Shown here: positions 8,783-18,501 of the stretch, in pieces
Numbering within the stretch: position 1 is the stretch's first letter
How the letters are laid out: every line of letters begins with the position of its first letter
Assembly (NCBI RefSeq): GCF_020525925.1
Contig: NZ_CP084876.1
Coordinates: 2,418,001-2,482,000, forward strand
DNA: 64,000 nucleotides
Direction: 5' to 3'
Origin: Klebsiella quasipneumoniae subsp. quasipneumoniae
GTDB lineage: Bacteria; Pseudomonadota; Gammaproteobacteria; Enterobacterales; Enterobacteriaceae
The notes under the pieces: generated by a model
What the model saw: the letters and a program-made list of their open reading frames with translations, nothing else
Databases searched by the model: none
Told to the model about the DNA's origin: nothing
Translations under genes and position numbers: made by a program

Positions 8783-9937
8783 ATGAAAAAAACGATTTTT
8801 TCACTGGTGCTGGGCACTTTCGGACTCGGCATGGCGGAATTTGGCATTATGGGCGTGCTGCCGGACATGGCGCGCGATGTCGGGATTTCAATCCCCGCCG
8901 CCGGCAATATGATTGCCTGGTATGCCTTCGGCGTGGTGATCGGCGCGCCGATCATGGCGTTGCTCTCCAGTCGGTTTTCGTTGAAATCGGTGATGCTGTT
9001 TCTCGCCGCCCTGTGCATTCTCGGCAATACCCTGTTTACCTTCTCCAGCAGCTACGCCATGCTGGCGCTTGGCCGGCTGGTTTCCGGGTTTCCCCACGGG
9101 GCTTTCTTCGGCGTGGGGGCGATTATCCTGTCGAAAATCGCGCCGCCGGGGAGGGTGACCGCCGCGGTGGCGGGGATGATCGGCGGCATGACGGTGGCTA
9201 ACCTGGTGGGCGTTCCCGGGGGCACCTGGCTTGGGCATCATTTTAGCTGGCGCTATACCTTCGCGCTGATCGCGGTGTTTAACGTCGCGGTGTTTATGGC
9301 CATCTTCTGCTGGGTCCCTACGCTGTATGATCGGGCCACCACCCGGCTGCGTGAGCAGTTCCGTTTCCTCACTTCCCCGGCGCCGTGGCTGATTTTTGCC
9401 GCCACCATGTTCGGCAACGCCGGGGTGTTCGCGTGGTTCAGCTACATTAAGCCCTTTATGCTCAACGTTTCCGGCTTTGCCGAAAGCCGGATGATGCTGA
9501 TTATGATGCTGGCGGGGCTGGGGATGGTGGTCGGCAACCTGTTCAGCGGCAAAATTTCCGGGCGCTACAGTCCGCTGCGCATCGCAGCCATCACCGACGG
9601 GGCGATCGCTGTGACGCTGCTGCTGATCTTTGCCTTCGGGGAGCATAAAATCGCTTCGCTGACGCTGGCGTTTTTCTGCTGTGCCGGGCTGTTTGCCCTG
9701 TCGGCGCCGCTGCAGATCCTGTTGCTGCAGAACGCCAAAGGCGGCGAGATGCTGGGGGCGGCTGGGGGGCAGATCGCCTTTAACCTCGGGAGCGCCATCG
9801 GCGCCTTCTGCGGCGGAATGATGATTGCCCAGGGCTTCGGCTGGAACAGCGTAGCGCTCCCCGCCGCCACGCTGTCGTTTCTGGCGATGAGCGCCTTGCT
9901 CATCTACGGCCGCCATCAGCGCCGACAGGCTTGCTAA
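8783..9937 (+). CDS. araJ: MFS transporter AraJ
   Basis: A 384-residue major facilitator with about twelve helices, closely matching E. coli AraJ (GTFGLGMAEFGIMGVL near the N-terminus, FPHGAFFGVGAI in helix 4, AGLFALSAPLQILLLQNAKGGE in the second half). The substrate of AraJ is not established; in E. coli the gene is arabinose-inducible, but no araBAD genes are present here. It is divergent from the VOC gene, so the SoxR-type operator between them could affect both. The ATG has only a weak ribosome site. Confidence 0.88.
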   Translation: MKKTIFSLVLGTFGLGMAEFGIMGVLPDMARDVGISIPAAGNMIAWYAFGVVIGAPIMALLSSRFSLKSVMLFLAALCILGNTLFTFSSSYAMLALGRLVSGFPHGAFFGVGAIILSKIAPPGRVTAAVAGMIGGMTVANLVGVPGGTWLGHHFSWRYTFALIAVFNVAVFMAIFCWVPTLYDRATTRLREQFRFLTSPAPWLIFAATMFGNAGVFAWFSYIKPFMLNVSGFAESRMMLIMMLAGLGMVVGNLFSGKISGRYSPLRIAAITDGAIAVTLLLIFAFGEHKIASLTLAFFCCAGLFALSAPLQILLLQNAKGGEMLGAAGGQIAFNLGSAIGAFCGGMMIAQGFGWNSVALPAATLSFLAMSALLIYGRHQRRQAC

Positions 9938-9943
9938 CGACGC

Positions 9944-11035
9944 TTACTCACGCCAGGGCTCGCCGAGCGTCAGCATCAGCCGGTTGGCCCAGGCGAAAAA
10001 GGCCGCTGACTGCAGCAGATCCAGCTGGGCCAGAGTATCTAAGCCCTGTTCATCAAGCGCTGCCAGATGGCTGGCATTCAGCGCGGGCGGCGTCACCGAT
10101 AGCGCGGCGGCGGCGTCAATTTCCGCCTGCCAGCGCGGCGACTGCCCGCCGCGCAGATCCTCTCCCGGCGTCACCGCCAGCAGCGTGTCGACGGCGGTCT
10201 CGTCCTTCGCCAGCTGCGCCGCTTTGCGGGCATGCACCGAGGCGCAGTAAATACAGCCGTTGATTTTACTGGCCACCGTGGCGGCCAGTTCACGTTCGGC
10301 GCGCGGCAATCCCCCCGGGGTATAGAAAATGCCTTTATCGGTCAGCGTCCGCTGCTCCAGCACCGGCTGGTTGCGCGCCAGCAGGCGGAAGTAGGGCGAA
10401 TCGCTATGGCCATATTTGGCCAGAATCGCCTGTTCTTCAGCGCTAAATTCCGCCAGCGGTTTATCCGCCAGCCAGGGTTCCCAGTGCAGCTCCTCGCGGG
10501 TGAAGCGCACCGGGGCCGCTTTACCGCTCTGCGCGTGCGGGGTGGTGTGCCAGTACCCGGCCACCACCGGCGTATCGGCGCTAACGATGGGCTGGTGGTT
10601 GAGCGCCCGCAGACCCAGCAGCAGGCGGCTCTGGAAGCTGACAAAGGCCACCAGCTGCGCCAGGGTGACGATGCCCCGCAGGCTCCAGCCTGCGTTTGTC
10701 AGTACCTGCAGCGCGCCGGGTGTCGCTTCGACGGGGGTGAAGGTCAGCAGGCGGGCAAAGGCCAGCGCCGGAACCAGACGATCCGTGGTCGGATCGGCCA
10801 GGCCGAAGCCGGCATAGTGCGCCGCCAGCGCGTCCGCCTGATGGAGCTTCGCCACCTTTGCCGCCACCGCGAAGCGTTCATCGAGGGGAAAATCGGCGTC
10901 CTGCTGGCTGAACAGCACTTCATAACTTCCCTGCGCATGTCGGGTAGCGGCATCGCGGACTGCGCGCGCCTGGTCGAGCGGGGAACCGGCGGCGATCTCC
11001 GCCAGTTCGCCCAGAATATCCTGACTCAGCGTCAT
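9944..11035 (-). CDS. CMD / AhpD-fold peroxidase fusion protein
   Basis: A 363-residue protein with two related halves. Residues 1 to about 160 look like a carboxymuconolactone-decarboxylase (CMD) domain without a CxxC motif. Residues about 180-363 form an AhpD-like alkylhydroperoxidase domain with C261-x2-C264 and H268 (GCIYCASVH). The halves correspond to two families I recall as separate proteins in Agrobacterium (Avi_7170 and Avi_7169 families). It is the last gene of the six-gene operon, 9 bases after the flavin monooxygenase. Peroxide or thiol-disulfide chemistry is inferred from the CxxC; the substrate is unknown. Confidence 0.8.
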   Translation of the reverse strand: MTLSQDILGELAEIAAGSPLDQARAVRDAATRHAQGSYEVLFSQQDADFPLDERFAVAAKVAKLHQADALAAHYAGFGLADPTTDRLVPALAFARLLTFTPVEATPGALQVLTNAGWSLRGIVTLAQLVAFVSFQSRLLLGLRALNHQPIVSADTPVVAGYWHTTPHAQSGKAAPVRFTREELHWEPWLADKPLAEFSAEEQAILAKYGHSDSPYFRLLARNQPVLEQRTLTDKGIFYTPGGLPRAERELAATVASKINGCIYCASVHARKAAQLAKDETAVDTLLAVTPGEDLRGGQSPRWQAEIDAAAALSVTPPALNASHLAALDEQGLDTLAQLDLLQSAAFFAWANRLMLTLGEPWRE

Positions 11036-11044
11036 GGTGACTCC

Positions 11045-12031
11045 TTATCTGATGTGGGGGGCAATATGCTGAGCGATCAGCTCAATGGAACGCAGCGTAT
11101 CCCGGTGCGAAGGCTCCACCGAGTGCACCTGGAACGAAACATCGGTGGCGCGGGCCAGCACGCTGTCCTGCGCCAGGGAGGCAACAACATGTTCAGGATC
11201 GCCCACGTGGGCATCCAGCTGTTGCAGATAGTCAGTGACACTGTCACCTTCTATCAGATGACCCGCAGCCCGGTGCTGTGCCGCCTGCTTACGCAGGCCG
11301 GGTTCGGCGATCTGCAGGGCGTGGGCGTGACTGCCGGCGACGAAGGCGGTGCGCGAAGCGAGGATCCGCGGCGCAACGCCGTCCGGCAGCGCCGCCAGAT
11401 AGGCGTCGACGATCGGGTTCTGAATGGCGTCCAGCGGCAGGCGCGGCTCACCGGGCGGCCGGGGCTGCGTGCGCGACAGCATCAGCCCGTGCCCCGCCTG
11501 ACCGGCGCGGATGGCGCCTTCCACCGAGAAGGTGGCGATCCAGATGCGCGCCGCCAGCTGCGGCGCGGGCGGATAGAGACGGTTGTCCGGGTGGCTGAGG
11601 GTGTCGCCGCGCCAGGCGCTGTGGATCAGGTGCAGATGGTCGGCAAACACCGCCCCGCGCTGCTCGCTGGTCAGGCCGAAGGGCAGAAACGACGTTGGCG
11701 TGCCGCCGGAACCAAATCCCACCTCCAGACGCCCGTCGGTGAGTAAATCCAGCACCGCCGCGTCTTCGGCGACGCGCAGCGGATTCTCCATGGGCAACGT
11801 GATAATCGCTGTGCCGAGGCGAATGCGGTCAGTCTGCGCCGCCACGTGGGCGAGGAACACCAGCGGGGAAGGCAGGCCGCCTTCCTGTTCATGAAAATGG
11901 TGCTGGGCAATCCATGCGCTGTCGAAGCCGACGCGCTCCGCGTGGCGGATCTGTTCGGCCGCCAGCCGGTAGCGCGTTTGTGCGGAGCCCTGATCGAGCA
12001 GACGGGTAAAAAAGCCGAGGCGTTTAGGCAT
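11045..12031 (-). CDS. Luciferase-like FMN-dependent monooxygenase
   Basis: A 328-residue bacterial-luciferase-like (LLM) flavin oxidoreductase. Landmarks are the DSAWIAQHHF segment near residue 37, the strand IRLGTAIITLP, and the phosphate-binding LEVGFGSGGTP region near residue 105. I recognise it as the family named after KPN_01858 of K. pneumoniae, described only as a putative FMN-dependent luciferase-like monooxygenase. Related enzymes oxidise organosulfur or other small molecules with reduced FMN supplied by a separate reductase; no reductase gene is in this operon. Its ATG overlaps the upstream ABC ATPase stop (TAATG). Confidence 0.85.
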   Translation of the reverse strand: MPKRLGFFTRLLDQGSAQTRYRLAAEQIRHAERVGFDSAWIAQHHFHEQEGGLPSPLVFLAHVAAQTDRIRLGTAIITLPMENPLRVAEDAAVLDLLTDGRLEVGFGSGGTPTSFLPFGLTSEQRGAVFADHLHLIHSAWRGDTLSHPDNRLYPPAPQLAARIWIATFSVEGAIRAGQAGHGLMLSRTQPRPPGEPRLPLDAIQNPIVDAYLAALPDGVAPRILASRTAFVAGSHAHALQIAEPGLRKQAAQHRAAGHLIEGDSVTDYLQQLDAHVGDPEHVVASLAQDSVLARATDVSFQVHSVEPSHRDTLRSIELIAQHIAPHIR

Positions 12032-13647
12032 TATGCGTTCTCCATGTGGGCCTGAGCCAGGCGTGGGGATACCTGGGGAATGGCGGCGATCAGTTCGCGG
12101 GTGTAGGCCTGCTGCGGAGCGGCGAACAGGCGCCCAACGTCGCCATGCTCCACCACCTGGCCGGCGCGCAGCACCGTGACGCTGTCGGCAATCCGCCTCA
12201 CCGTCGCCAGATCGTGGGTAATGAACAGGTAGCTCAGACCAAGCTGCTGCTGTAGCTGCTGCAGCAGGGCGAGGATCTGCGCCTGAACGGTGACATCGAG
12301 CGCCGAAGTCGCTTCGTCAAGAACCAGTATCGCCGGCTCGAGGATCAGCGCCCGGGCAATCGCCACCCGCTGCCGCTGGCCGCCGGAAAGCTCCCGCGGC
12401 GTCCGCGACAGTAGCTCCGGGGCCAGGGCTACCCGGGCGGCGACGCTCTCCACACGCTGGCGACGCGTCGCCGCGCTGAGGCGCTCAAAGTTTTTTAACG
12501 GCTCTTCGATAATCGCAAACAGCGTCTGGCGCGGGTCGAGCGAAGCGAAGGGGTTCTGGTAGACGAACTGGATTTTGCGCCGCAGCTGACGCTGCGCCTC
12601 GCGGCTGAGATGCCCGGCGTCAATACCGTCGATGGTCACCTGTCCGGCGTCGGCGCGCTCGAAGCCCAGCAGGATCCGCGCCAGGGTGGTTTTCCCGGAG
12701 CCGGATTCGCCCACCAGCGCATGGGTGCTGCCGCGTCTGACCTCAAAGCTGACGCTGTCGAGCGCCTGCAGGGCCTGTTTGCCCAGCGAGAAGCGTTTGC
12801 TGATCTCTTCGACGCGAATGGCCGGCGTGGCCAGCGGACGGTGACGATCCGCCGTCAGCCTCAGCGGCGCGTCCTGCAGATCGTGGAGCAACTGGCGGGT
12901 GTAAGGGTGCTGGGGACGCCGGACAATCGCCTCGGTGGCGCCCTGTTCCTGAATCTCGCCCTGGCGAAACACCATGATCCGGTCGGCGCGTTCGGCGGCC
13001 AGCGCCAGATCGTGAGTGACAAACAGCACGGCGGTTCCCGACTCGCGCCGCAGGATGTCGAGCAGATCGAGGATGCGCTTTTGCACCGTAACGTCGAGGG
13101 CGCTGGTGGGCTCGTCGGCAATAATCAGATCCGGCTGCAGGGCGATGGCGATGGCGATCAGCACCCGCTGTTTCATCCCGCCCGACAGCTGATGCGGGTA
13201 CTGGTCAAAACGCTGTTCCGGGTGGCTGAGCCCGACTTTAGCGAGCAGGTTGAGAACCTGCTGCCGGCGTTCGGCGGCGGAAAGGGACTGATGCAGCCGC
13301 AGGATCTCTTCCACTTGCTGACCAATGGTTTTTACCGGATTAAGCGAATTGCCGGGGTCCTGCGGCACCAGGCTGATGCTCACCCCGCGCAGGCGGTTCA
13401 GGCGTTTTGCCGACCAGTCGCTGATCACTTCGCCATTGAGGATAATCCGCCCGGCGTCGCGGCGGGCGTTATCCGCCAGCAGGCCGATAATGGCCTGCGC
13501 GGTCGTGGTTTTCCCCGAGCCGGATTCACCGACGAAGGCCAGCATTTCGCCGCGCTGAATGGAAAAGCTGACGTTATGCACCACTTCGCGCCATTCGCCC
13601 CGCGACCGGTAGCTGATGCGCAGATCTTCAACAGAGAGAACGTTCAT
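12031..13647 (-). CDS. ABC transporter ATPase, two fused nucleotide-binding domains
   Basis: A 538-residue protein equivalent to DppD and DppF joined in one chain. Each half has Walker A (GESGSGKTT twice), an LSGGQ/LSGGM signature and Walker B (IIADEPTSALD and LVLDEATSALD). It would power the importer formed by the two downstream-numbered permease genes. The start at 13647 overlaps the permease stop in ATGA, and the longer in-frame start at 13665 lacks a better ribosome site. Fused two-domain ATPases are common in this transporter class. Confidence 0.9.
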   Translation of the reverse strand: MNVLSVEDLRISYRSRGEWREVVHNVSFSIQRGEMLAFVGESGSGKTTTAQAIIGLLADNARRDAGRIILNGEVISDWSAKRLNRLRGVSISLVPQDPGNSLNPVKTIGQQVEEILRLHQSLSAAERRQQVLNLLAKVGLSHPEQRFDQYPHQLSGGMKQRVLIAIAIALQPDLIIADEPTSALDVTVQKRILDLLDILRRESGTAVLFVTHDLALAAERADRIMVFRQGEIQEQGATEAIVRRPQHPYTRQLLHDLQDAPLRLTADRHRPLATPAIRVEEISKRFSLGKQALQALDSVSFEVRRGSTHALVGESGSGKTTLARILLGFERADAGQVTIDGIDAGHLSREAQRQLRRKIQFVYQNPFASLDPRQTLFAIIEEPLKNFERLSAATRRQRVESVAARVALAPELLSRTPRELSGGQRQRVAIARALILEPAILVLDEATSALDVTVQAQILALLQQLQQQLGLSYLFITHDLATVRRIADSVTVLRAGQVVEHGDVGRLFAAPQQAYTRELIAAIPQVSPRLAQAHMENA

Positions 13648-14492
13648 GGGCGTACTCCACTCCACTGGCGGCTAAGACGATTGGCGGCCAGGACCACCGC
13701 GACCACGGCGAGGCCGGGGAAGGTGGTCAGCCACCAGGCGGTCGACAGGTAATTACGACCTTCGGCGATCAGTAATCCCCACTCCGGGACCGGCGGCGGG
13801 GTGCCGTAGCCAAGGAAGCTGAGGGTGGCCAGCGCCAGCATCGCCTGACCAAACTGCAGCGTGGCGAAGGCGAGTACCGCGGTGAGCGAGTTGGGCAGGA
13901 TATGACGCCAGAAGATGGCGAGAAAGGTGCCGCCGCTGCCCCGGGCCGCCTCGACGTAATCACTGTGGCGCACGCGCACCACCTCCGCCCGCGCCAGGCG
14001 CGCGAAGCTGGCGATGGCCGCCACGCCGACCGCCACCGCCGCATTCACCGTGCCAAAACCCAGCAGAATGATCACCGTCAGCTGCAGCAGCAGGGAAGGG
14101 ATAGCCAGCAGGACATCCACCAGGCGCATGATGGTTGATTCCACGCGGCCGGCCAGCGCCCCGGCGAGGGTGCCAAGGGCGGTGCCCACCACCAGACCGA
14201 TGGCGACGGCGATCAGCGCCGCCGACAGAGAATGTACCGCGCCGTAAACCACCCGCGTCCACAGGTCGCGGCCCAGCTGGTCGGTACCCAGCCAGTAGTG
14301 CGCCTGCGGCGCCAGGCGCTGAGCGCCGGGGATCCCTTCCAGCGGGTTAGCAGAGGTAAACCACTGTGGGGCAAGGGCCATTAACAGGGCGGTGATCATC
14401 ACCGCCCACGCCAGCCACAGGCCTGGCTGGAGACGCACTTTGCGCCACTCCGGGCGGCGGCGAACCGCGATGGCATAGTCGACCAGGCTCAT
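13644..14492 (-). CDS. ABC transporter permease, DppC type
   Basis: A 282-residue inner-membrane permease of the dipeptide/oligopeptide class, with an N-terminal helix (residues about 25-45), then five further helices and the EAA loop (EAARGSGGTFLAIFWRHILPN). It begins within the last four bases of the preceding permease gene and ends inside the ATPase start. The binding-protein-dependent import role is secure; the substrate is not. Confidence 0.9.
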   Translation of the reverse strand: MSLVDYAIAVRRRPEWRKVRLQPGLWLAWAVMITALLMALAPQWFTSANPLEGIPGAQRLAPQAHYWLGTDQLGRDLWTRVVYGAVHSLSAALIAVAIGLVVGTALGTLAGALAGRVESTIMRLVDVLLAIPSLLLQLTVIILLGFGTVNAAVAVGVAAIASFARLARAEVVRVRHSDYVEAARGSGGTFLAIFWRHILPNSLTAVLAFATLQFGQAMLALATLSFLGYGTPPPVPEWGLLIAEGRNYLSTAWWLTTFPGLAVVAVVLAANRLSRQWSGVRP

Positions 14493-15433
14493 TTCGCACC
14501 TCCGGTCTGTAATTGGAGTCGGGGATCCAGCCGCGGCATGACCAGGTCGACCAGCAGGTTGATCAGGACAAAACCGAGAGCTGAGATCATCACCACCGCC
14601 TGCAGCACGGCGATATCCTGGTTATTCACCGCCTGCTGGGTCAGCTGGCCGAGGCCGCTGCGTCCGAAGACGGTCTCGGTGATCAGCGCCCCGGCAATCA
14701 GCTCGCCCAGCAGCAGCCCGGCTATATTCAGCGCCGGCAGCAGGGCGTTACCCATCACATGGCGCCAGAGGACGCCGGTCTCGCTCATTCCCTTGGCGCG
14801 GGCGACCGCGACGAAGGGCTGAACCGCCACCTGATCCATGCTGCGCATCAGGATCTGCGCCAGCGGGGCGGAGATGGGCAGCGCGACGGCGATAACCGGT
14901 AAAATCAGCCCCTCCAGCGGACCGGGGTTGATCACCGGGATCCAGCGCAGCTGAAACGAAAAGAGCTGGATCAGGGCGATACCCAGCCAGAAGGTGGGCA
15001 GCGAGATAAACAGCACCGGCAGCGACTGCAGGAGGTTGCTTAGCCAGCGCAGCCCCGGCAGACGTGAGGCGAAAGCGAGGGCAAACGCCAGGATCACGGC
15101 CAGCAGGAAGGCCGGCAGGGCGAGGCTTAAGGTATCCGGCAGGTTGCTGGCAATCAGGCTACTGACCGCCAGACCCGCCTGCAGGGAATAGCCAAAGTCG
15201 CCGTGCAGCATCGCCAGCAGCGTGTGCAGGTACTGGCGCCACAGCGGGCTGTCGGCGCCGTAGGCCAGCCGCATGTCGGCGATTTGCGCCGGGCTCAGAC
15301 CGAGGTCCGGGTTCTGAAACTTGATCAGCACCGCATCCCCCGGCAGCACCTGCAGCAGGAAAAAGGTGAGGGTAAACGCCGCCCACAGGACCAGCAGCCC
15401 CTGGCCGAACCGTCGCAGAAGATAAGCGCTCAT
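14489..15433 (-). CDS. ABC transporter permease, DppB type
   Basis: A 314-residue partner permease: an N-terminal helix, a long periplasmic loop, five more helices and an EAA-type loop (VAVARAKGMSETGVLWRHVMGN). It follows the substrate-binding protein by 10 bases and overlaps the second permease by 4, placing it second in the operon. It pairs with the DppC-type protein to form the transmembrane channel. Confidence 0.9.
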   Translation of the reverse strand: MSAYLLRRFGQGLLVLWAAFTLTFFLLQVLPGDAVLIKFQNPDLGLSPAQIADMRLAYGADSPLWRQYLHTLLAMLHGDFGYSLQAGLAVSSLIASNLPDTLSLALPAFLLAVILAFALAFASRLPGLRWLSNLLQSLPVLFISLPTFWLGIALIQLFSFQLRWIPVINPGPLEGLILPVIAVALPISAPLAQILMRSMDQVAVQPFVAVARAKGMSETGVLWRHVMGNALLPALNIAGLLLGELIAGALITETVFGRSGLGQLTQQAVNNQDIAVLQAVVMISALGFVLINLLVDLVMPRLDPRLQLQTGGAK

Positions 15434-15443
15434 ATCCGGCCTC

Positions 15444-17066
15444 TTAGTGTTTATCCAGCCAGGCGCCGTAGAACGACGGACGCCCGACGGCTTCGAAGCT
15501 GACGCCTTTCACCCACGGCGCGCCGGCGAACACCTGCGGCTCTTCGAAAATGGGGATCACATAGGCGTTATCGATCAGATAGCGCTGGGCATCGCCGGTT
15601 AACTGCAGGCGCTGCTGCGGCTCCACCGCCGCGGAGATGCCGGTCAGCAGGTCGTTCAGCTTATCATCGCGAAAGTGCTGCACTTTATCGCTGGAGCCGC
15701 CTTTCTGCAGCAGCGCGTCACGGTTGTTAGGAAAGAACATGCTTTTTACTACATCCGGGTCGGCGCGGCCCACTTCCGAGACGGTGAGCGGGGTTTTCTG
15801 CGGGTCGAGGTTATCGAGCGTCCGGCTGCCGGCGTCCCCGGCTTTGACCGTTAACGCTACCCCCACCTGGCGCCATTGCTGGGCGATCAGCTGCAGCACT
15901 TCTTTATTCTGCGGCTGCGGGAGCGACTCATAGACCGTCAGCGCCAGCCGCTGCCCGTCTTTGCTGCGAATGCCGTCGGCGGCGGGTTTCCAGCCGGCCT
16001 CATCCAGCAACTGCCGGGCTTTGGCCTGGTCGAAGGTGAGCTTATCGCTCAGATTGACATAGCCGGCGGCGGAGCTGGCCAGCACGGAGGTGGCTTGCGG
16101 GTAGTTAGCGGAGAACAGCGTCTCCACCACCTGCCGGGCGTTGGTGGCATGGAGCAGGGCCTGGCGCACCCGCAGGTCGGCGACCAGTGGGTTATCCGGG
16201 CGGAAGCTCAGGCTGTCGTTGACCCCGCGGGTAGGCGCGGCGTAGACCGTAAACCCCTGATCGGTCGCCTGCTTTTCATCGTAGGCCTGCACCTGGCGAA
16301 TAAAGCCCGCCTGGCCCGCCAACAGCGCGCCGATGCGCACGCTGTCTTCCGGGGTGACAATATAGGTGATGCCGTCGAGGTTAGCGGGGCCCTGCTGGGC
16401 GATGTTTTTCGGCCCCCACTGATAATCCTTGCGCGCCACCAGCGTCAGCTCGCGGCCCGGTTTTTCATCCTGCACCACGAAGGGACCGGAGCCGATGATG
16501 TGCCGGGCATCGCCCAGCTCCTCGAAATTGCGCTGCAGGGTGCTGAGGGAGACCAGGCCGGAGCCGATGGTGGCGGTCCCCTGCAGGAAGCCCGGCGACG
16601 GCTTGTTGAAGTAGAATTTCACCGTCAGCGGGTCGATCACTTCGCTGCGCTGGTAGTTATTGATCACCTCCGAGACGGGCAGGCGATGGGCTTTATCCCC
16701 CAGCCCATAGGTGTCGAAGTTTTTGGCGACCGCGGCGGCGTCCAGCGGCGTGCCATCCGAGAAGGTGACCCCTTTTCGCAGGTGGAAAGTGTACTCGGTT
16801 TTATCGGCATTGCTGGTCCAGCTTTCGGCAATCCACGGCTCAATCTCCAGCGTTTTCGGGTTCTGCCAGGTCAGCTTGTCGGTGATCTGATTGAGTATGC
16901 CGCCATTGGGATAAAAGCCGCCGGCGGGTGGATAGAGATTGGTGTGCGGTTGCTGCTCCAGATAAATCAAGGTACCGCCTTTAACCGGCGTGTCGGCGGC
17001 CCAGACGGAAAAGGCGCCGGAGAGAAACAGCGCGGCCAGCGCGGGCAGGCGAAAATGACGATGCAT
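15444..17066 (-). CDS. ABC importer periplasmic binding protein (oligopeptide class)
   Basis: A 540-residue solute-binding protein with a Sec signal peptide cleaved near FSVWA-ADT. It has the SBP family 5 fold features, including WIAESWTSNADKTEYTFHLRKGVTFSDGTPLDA. I recognise it as the family I recall as KPN_01854, always found with the flavin monooxygenase of the KPN_01858 family. As first gene of the leftward operon it defines what is imported, presumably the substrate of the monooxygenase. The ATG has AAAGGAA upstream. The ligand is unknown; peptides, nickel chelates, opines and organosulfur compounds are all handled by relatives. Confidence 0.88.
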   Translation of the reverse strand: MHRHFRLPALAALFLSGAFSVWAADTPVKGGTLIYLEQQPHTNLYPPAGGFYPNGGILNQITDKLTWQNPKTLEIEPWIAESWTSNADKTEYTFHLRKGVTFSDGTPLDAAAVAKNFDTYGLGDKAHRLPVSEVINNYQRSEVIDPLTVKFYFNKPSPGFLQGTATIGSGLVSLSTLQRNFEELGDARHIIGSGPFVVQDEKPGRELTLVARKDYQWGPKNIAQQGPANLDGITYIVTPEDSVRIGALLAGQAGFIRQVQAYDEKQATDQGFTVYAAPTRGVNDSLSFRPDNPLVADLRVRQALLHATNARQVVETLFSANYPQATSVLASSAAGYVNLSDKLTFDQAKARQLLDEAGWKPAADGIRSKDGQRLALTVYESLPQPQNKEVLQLIAQQWRQVGVALTVKAGDAGSRTLDNLDPQKTPLTVSEVGRADPDVVKSMFFPNNRDALLQKGGSSDKVQHFRDDKLNDLLTGISAAVEPQQRLQLTGDAQRYLIDNAYVIPIFEEPQVFAGAPWVKGVSFEAVGRPSFYGAWLDKH

Positions 17067-17204
17067 GGTGAATTCCTTTGTTATCTATTGTGTTGCCATC
17101 ATCGGGCGCGGCTAAAAACAAAGGAACCAAGGAATTGCGCTAAGCATTTGCGGAAATTGCATTTACTTTACGCGGCGGGAAGCGAGGGGAAGCGCGAAAG
17201 GAGA

Positions 17205-17232
17205 AGCGCCTCGCCCGGGCGGGAGAGGCGCT
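17205..17232 (-). terminator. Possible terminator of adhP
   Basis: AGCGCCTC (17205-17212) pairs with GAGGCGCT (17225-17232) just beyond the adhP stop. The following minus-strand sequence has only short T runs, so this is a modest candidate. Confidence 0.45.
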
Positions 17233-17237
17233 GGCGA

Positions 17238-18248
17238 TTAGCTACGCAGATCGATAACCATACGGCCGCGGATCTGACCCTGTTCCATCTCTTTGAAGAT
17301 GGCATTGATATCTTCCAGCGGACGCAGGGTGACTTTCGGCACCACTTTGCCTTCGGCGGCGAACTGGAACGCTTCCACCAGATCCTGACGGGTGCCGACC
17401 AGCGAGCCGACCACCTCGATACCGTCGAGTACCAGACGTGGAATATCGAGGCTCATCGCCTCTGGCGGCAGGCCTACCGCCACCACGCGGCCGCCGGCGC
17501 GAACGGCATCCACCGCCGAGTTAAAGGCCGCTTTGGCCACCGCGGTCACCACCGCAGCGTGGGCGCCGCCGGTTTTTTCCTGAATCACTTTCGCCGCATC
17601 TTCATTGCGCGAGTTGATGGTCAGGTCAGCGCCCATCGACGCCGCCAGCTCCAGCTGGCCGTCGTTGACGTCGATAGCGATCACTTTGGCGTTAAAGACA
17701 TTCTTGGCATACTGCAGCGCCAGGTTGCCCAGCCCGCCGAGGCCGTAGATAGCGATCCACTGGCCCGGCTTGATGTGGGAGACCTTAACGGCTTTGTAGG
17801 TGGTGACCCCAGCGCAGGTAATGCTGCTGGCGGCGGCGGAGTCGAGGCCGTCCGGGACTTTAACCGCGTAGTTGGCGGTGACGATGCACTCTTCCGCCAT
17901 GCCGCCGTCGACGGTATAGCCAGCGTTTTTCACCGAGCGGCACAGCGTCTCGTTGCCGCTGTTACAGTAATCGCAGTGGCCGCAGCCTTCGAAGAACCAC
18001 GCCACGCTGGCGCGATCGCCCGGCTTCAGGGAGGTGACGCCAGGGCCGACTTTTTGTACTACCCCGATCCCTTCATGACCGAGAATAACGCCGGTTTTAT
18101 CGCCAAAATCGCCGTTTTTCACGTGCAGGTCAGTATGACACACGCCGCAGCATTCCATTTTCAACAGCGCTTCGCCGTATTCCAGCGGGCGCAGCGTTTT
18201 TTCCGTAACGTTAACCTGATGGTCGTGAGTAACAACAGCTGCCTTCAT
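17238..18248 (-). CDS. adhP: Zinc alcohol dehydrogenase AdhP
   Basis: A 336-residue medium-chain alcohol dehydrogenase interconverting ethanol and acetaldehyde with NAD. The catalytic zinc site ([18 protein letters not shown]), the four-cysteine structural zinc loop ([15 protein letters not shown]) and the Rossmann motif (GLGGLGNL) are all intact. It is nearly identical to E. coli AdhP. It is divergent from the secreted pyrophosphatase and appears monocistronic. Confidence 0.96.
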   Translation of the reverse strand: MKAAVVTHDHQVNVTEKTLRPLEYGEALLKMECCGVCHTDLHVKNGDFGDKTGVILGHEGIGVVQKVGPGVTSLKPGDRASVAWFFEGCGHCDYCNSGNETLCRSVKNAGYTVDGGMAEECIVTANYAVKVPDGLDSAAASSITCAGVTTYKAVKVSHIKPGQWIAIYGLGGLGNLALQYAKNVFNAKVIAIDVNDGQLELAASMGADLTINSRNEDAAKVIQEKTGGAHAAVVTAVAKAAFNSAVDAVRAGGRVVAVGLPPEAMSLDIPRLVLDGIEVVGSLVGTRQDLVEAFQFAAEGKVVPKVTLRPLEDINAIFKEMEQGQIRGRMVIDLRS

Positions 18249-18501
18249 GCCTGTCTCCTTGAGAGGGGATTGATTAATTTTATTAATGCAATATTACCCA
18301 ATAAGGATTAGACGCTATGGAGAAAAAAACAAGGCGCTTTAGTACAGGATGTGGTTTTTTGCTACAGCGGTAGCACAAAATTCAGACAATACCTCTAATT
18401 TTGGTAGGTAATAATAGCGTCACGGAATAGTCATGTTTTCTTCATCACCCAACTCTATTGTTTTGCGCATCAATTTCTTATAACAACAGAGTGATACAAC
18501 A

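Noticed and set aside
10232..11746. 504-codon plus-strand frame
   Set aside because: Antisense to the CMD/AhpD and monooxygenase genes, whose family motifs are clear; no independent support.
12031..13647. Possible frameshifted fusion of two ATPase genes
   Set aside because: Two complete nucleotide-binding domains in one uninterrupted frame are a normal arrangement in dipeptide-type importers.
15876..18311. 811-codon open frame on the plus strand
   Set aside because: It runs antisense through the signal-peptide-bearing SBP gene and adhP, has compositionally biased translation and no ribosome site; a GC-rich shadow.
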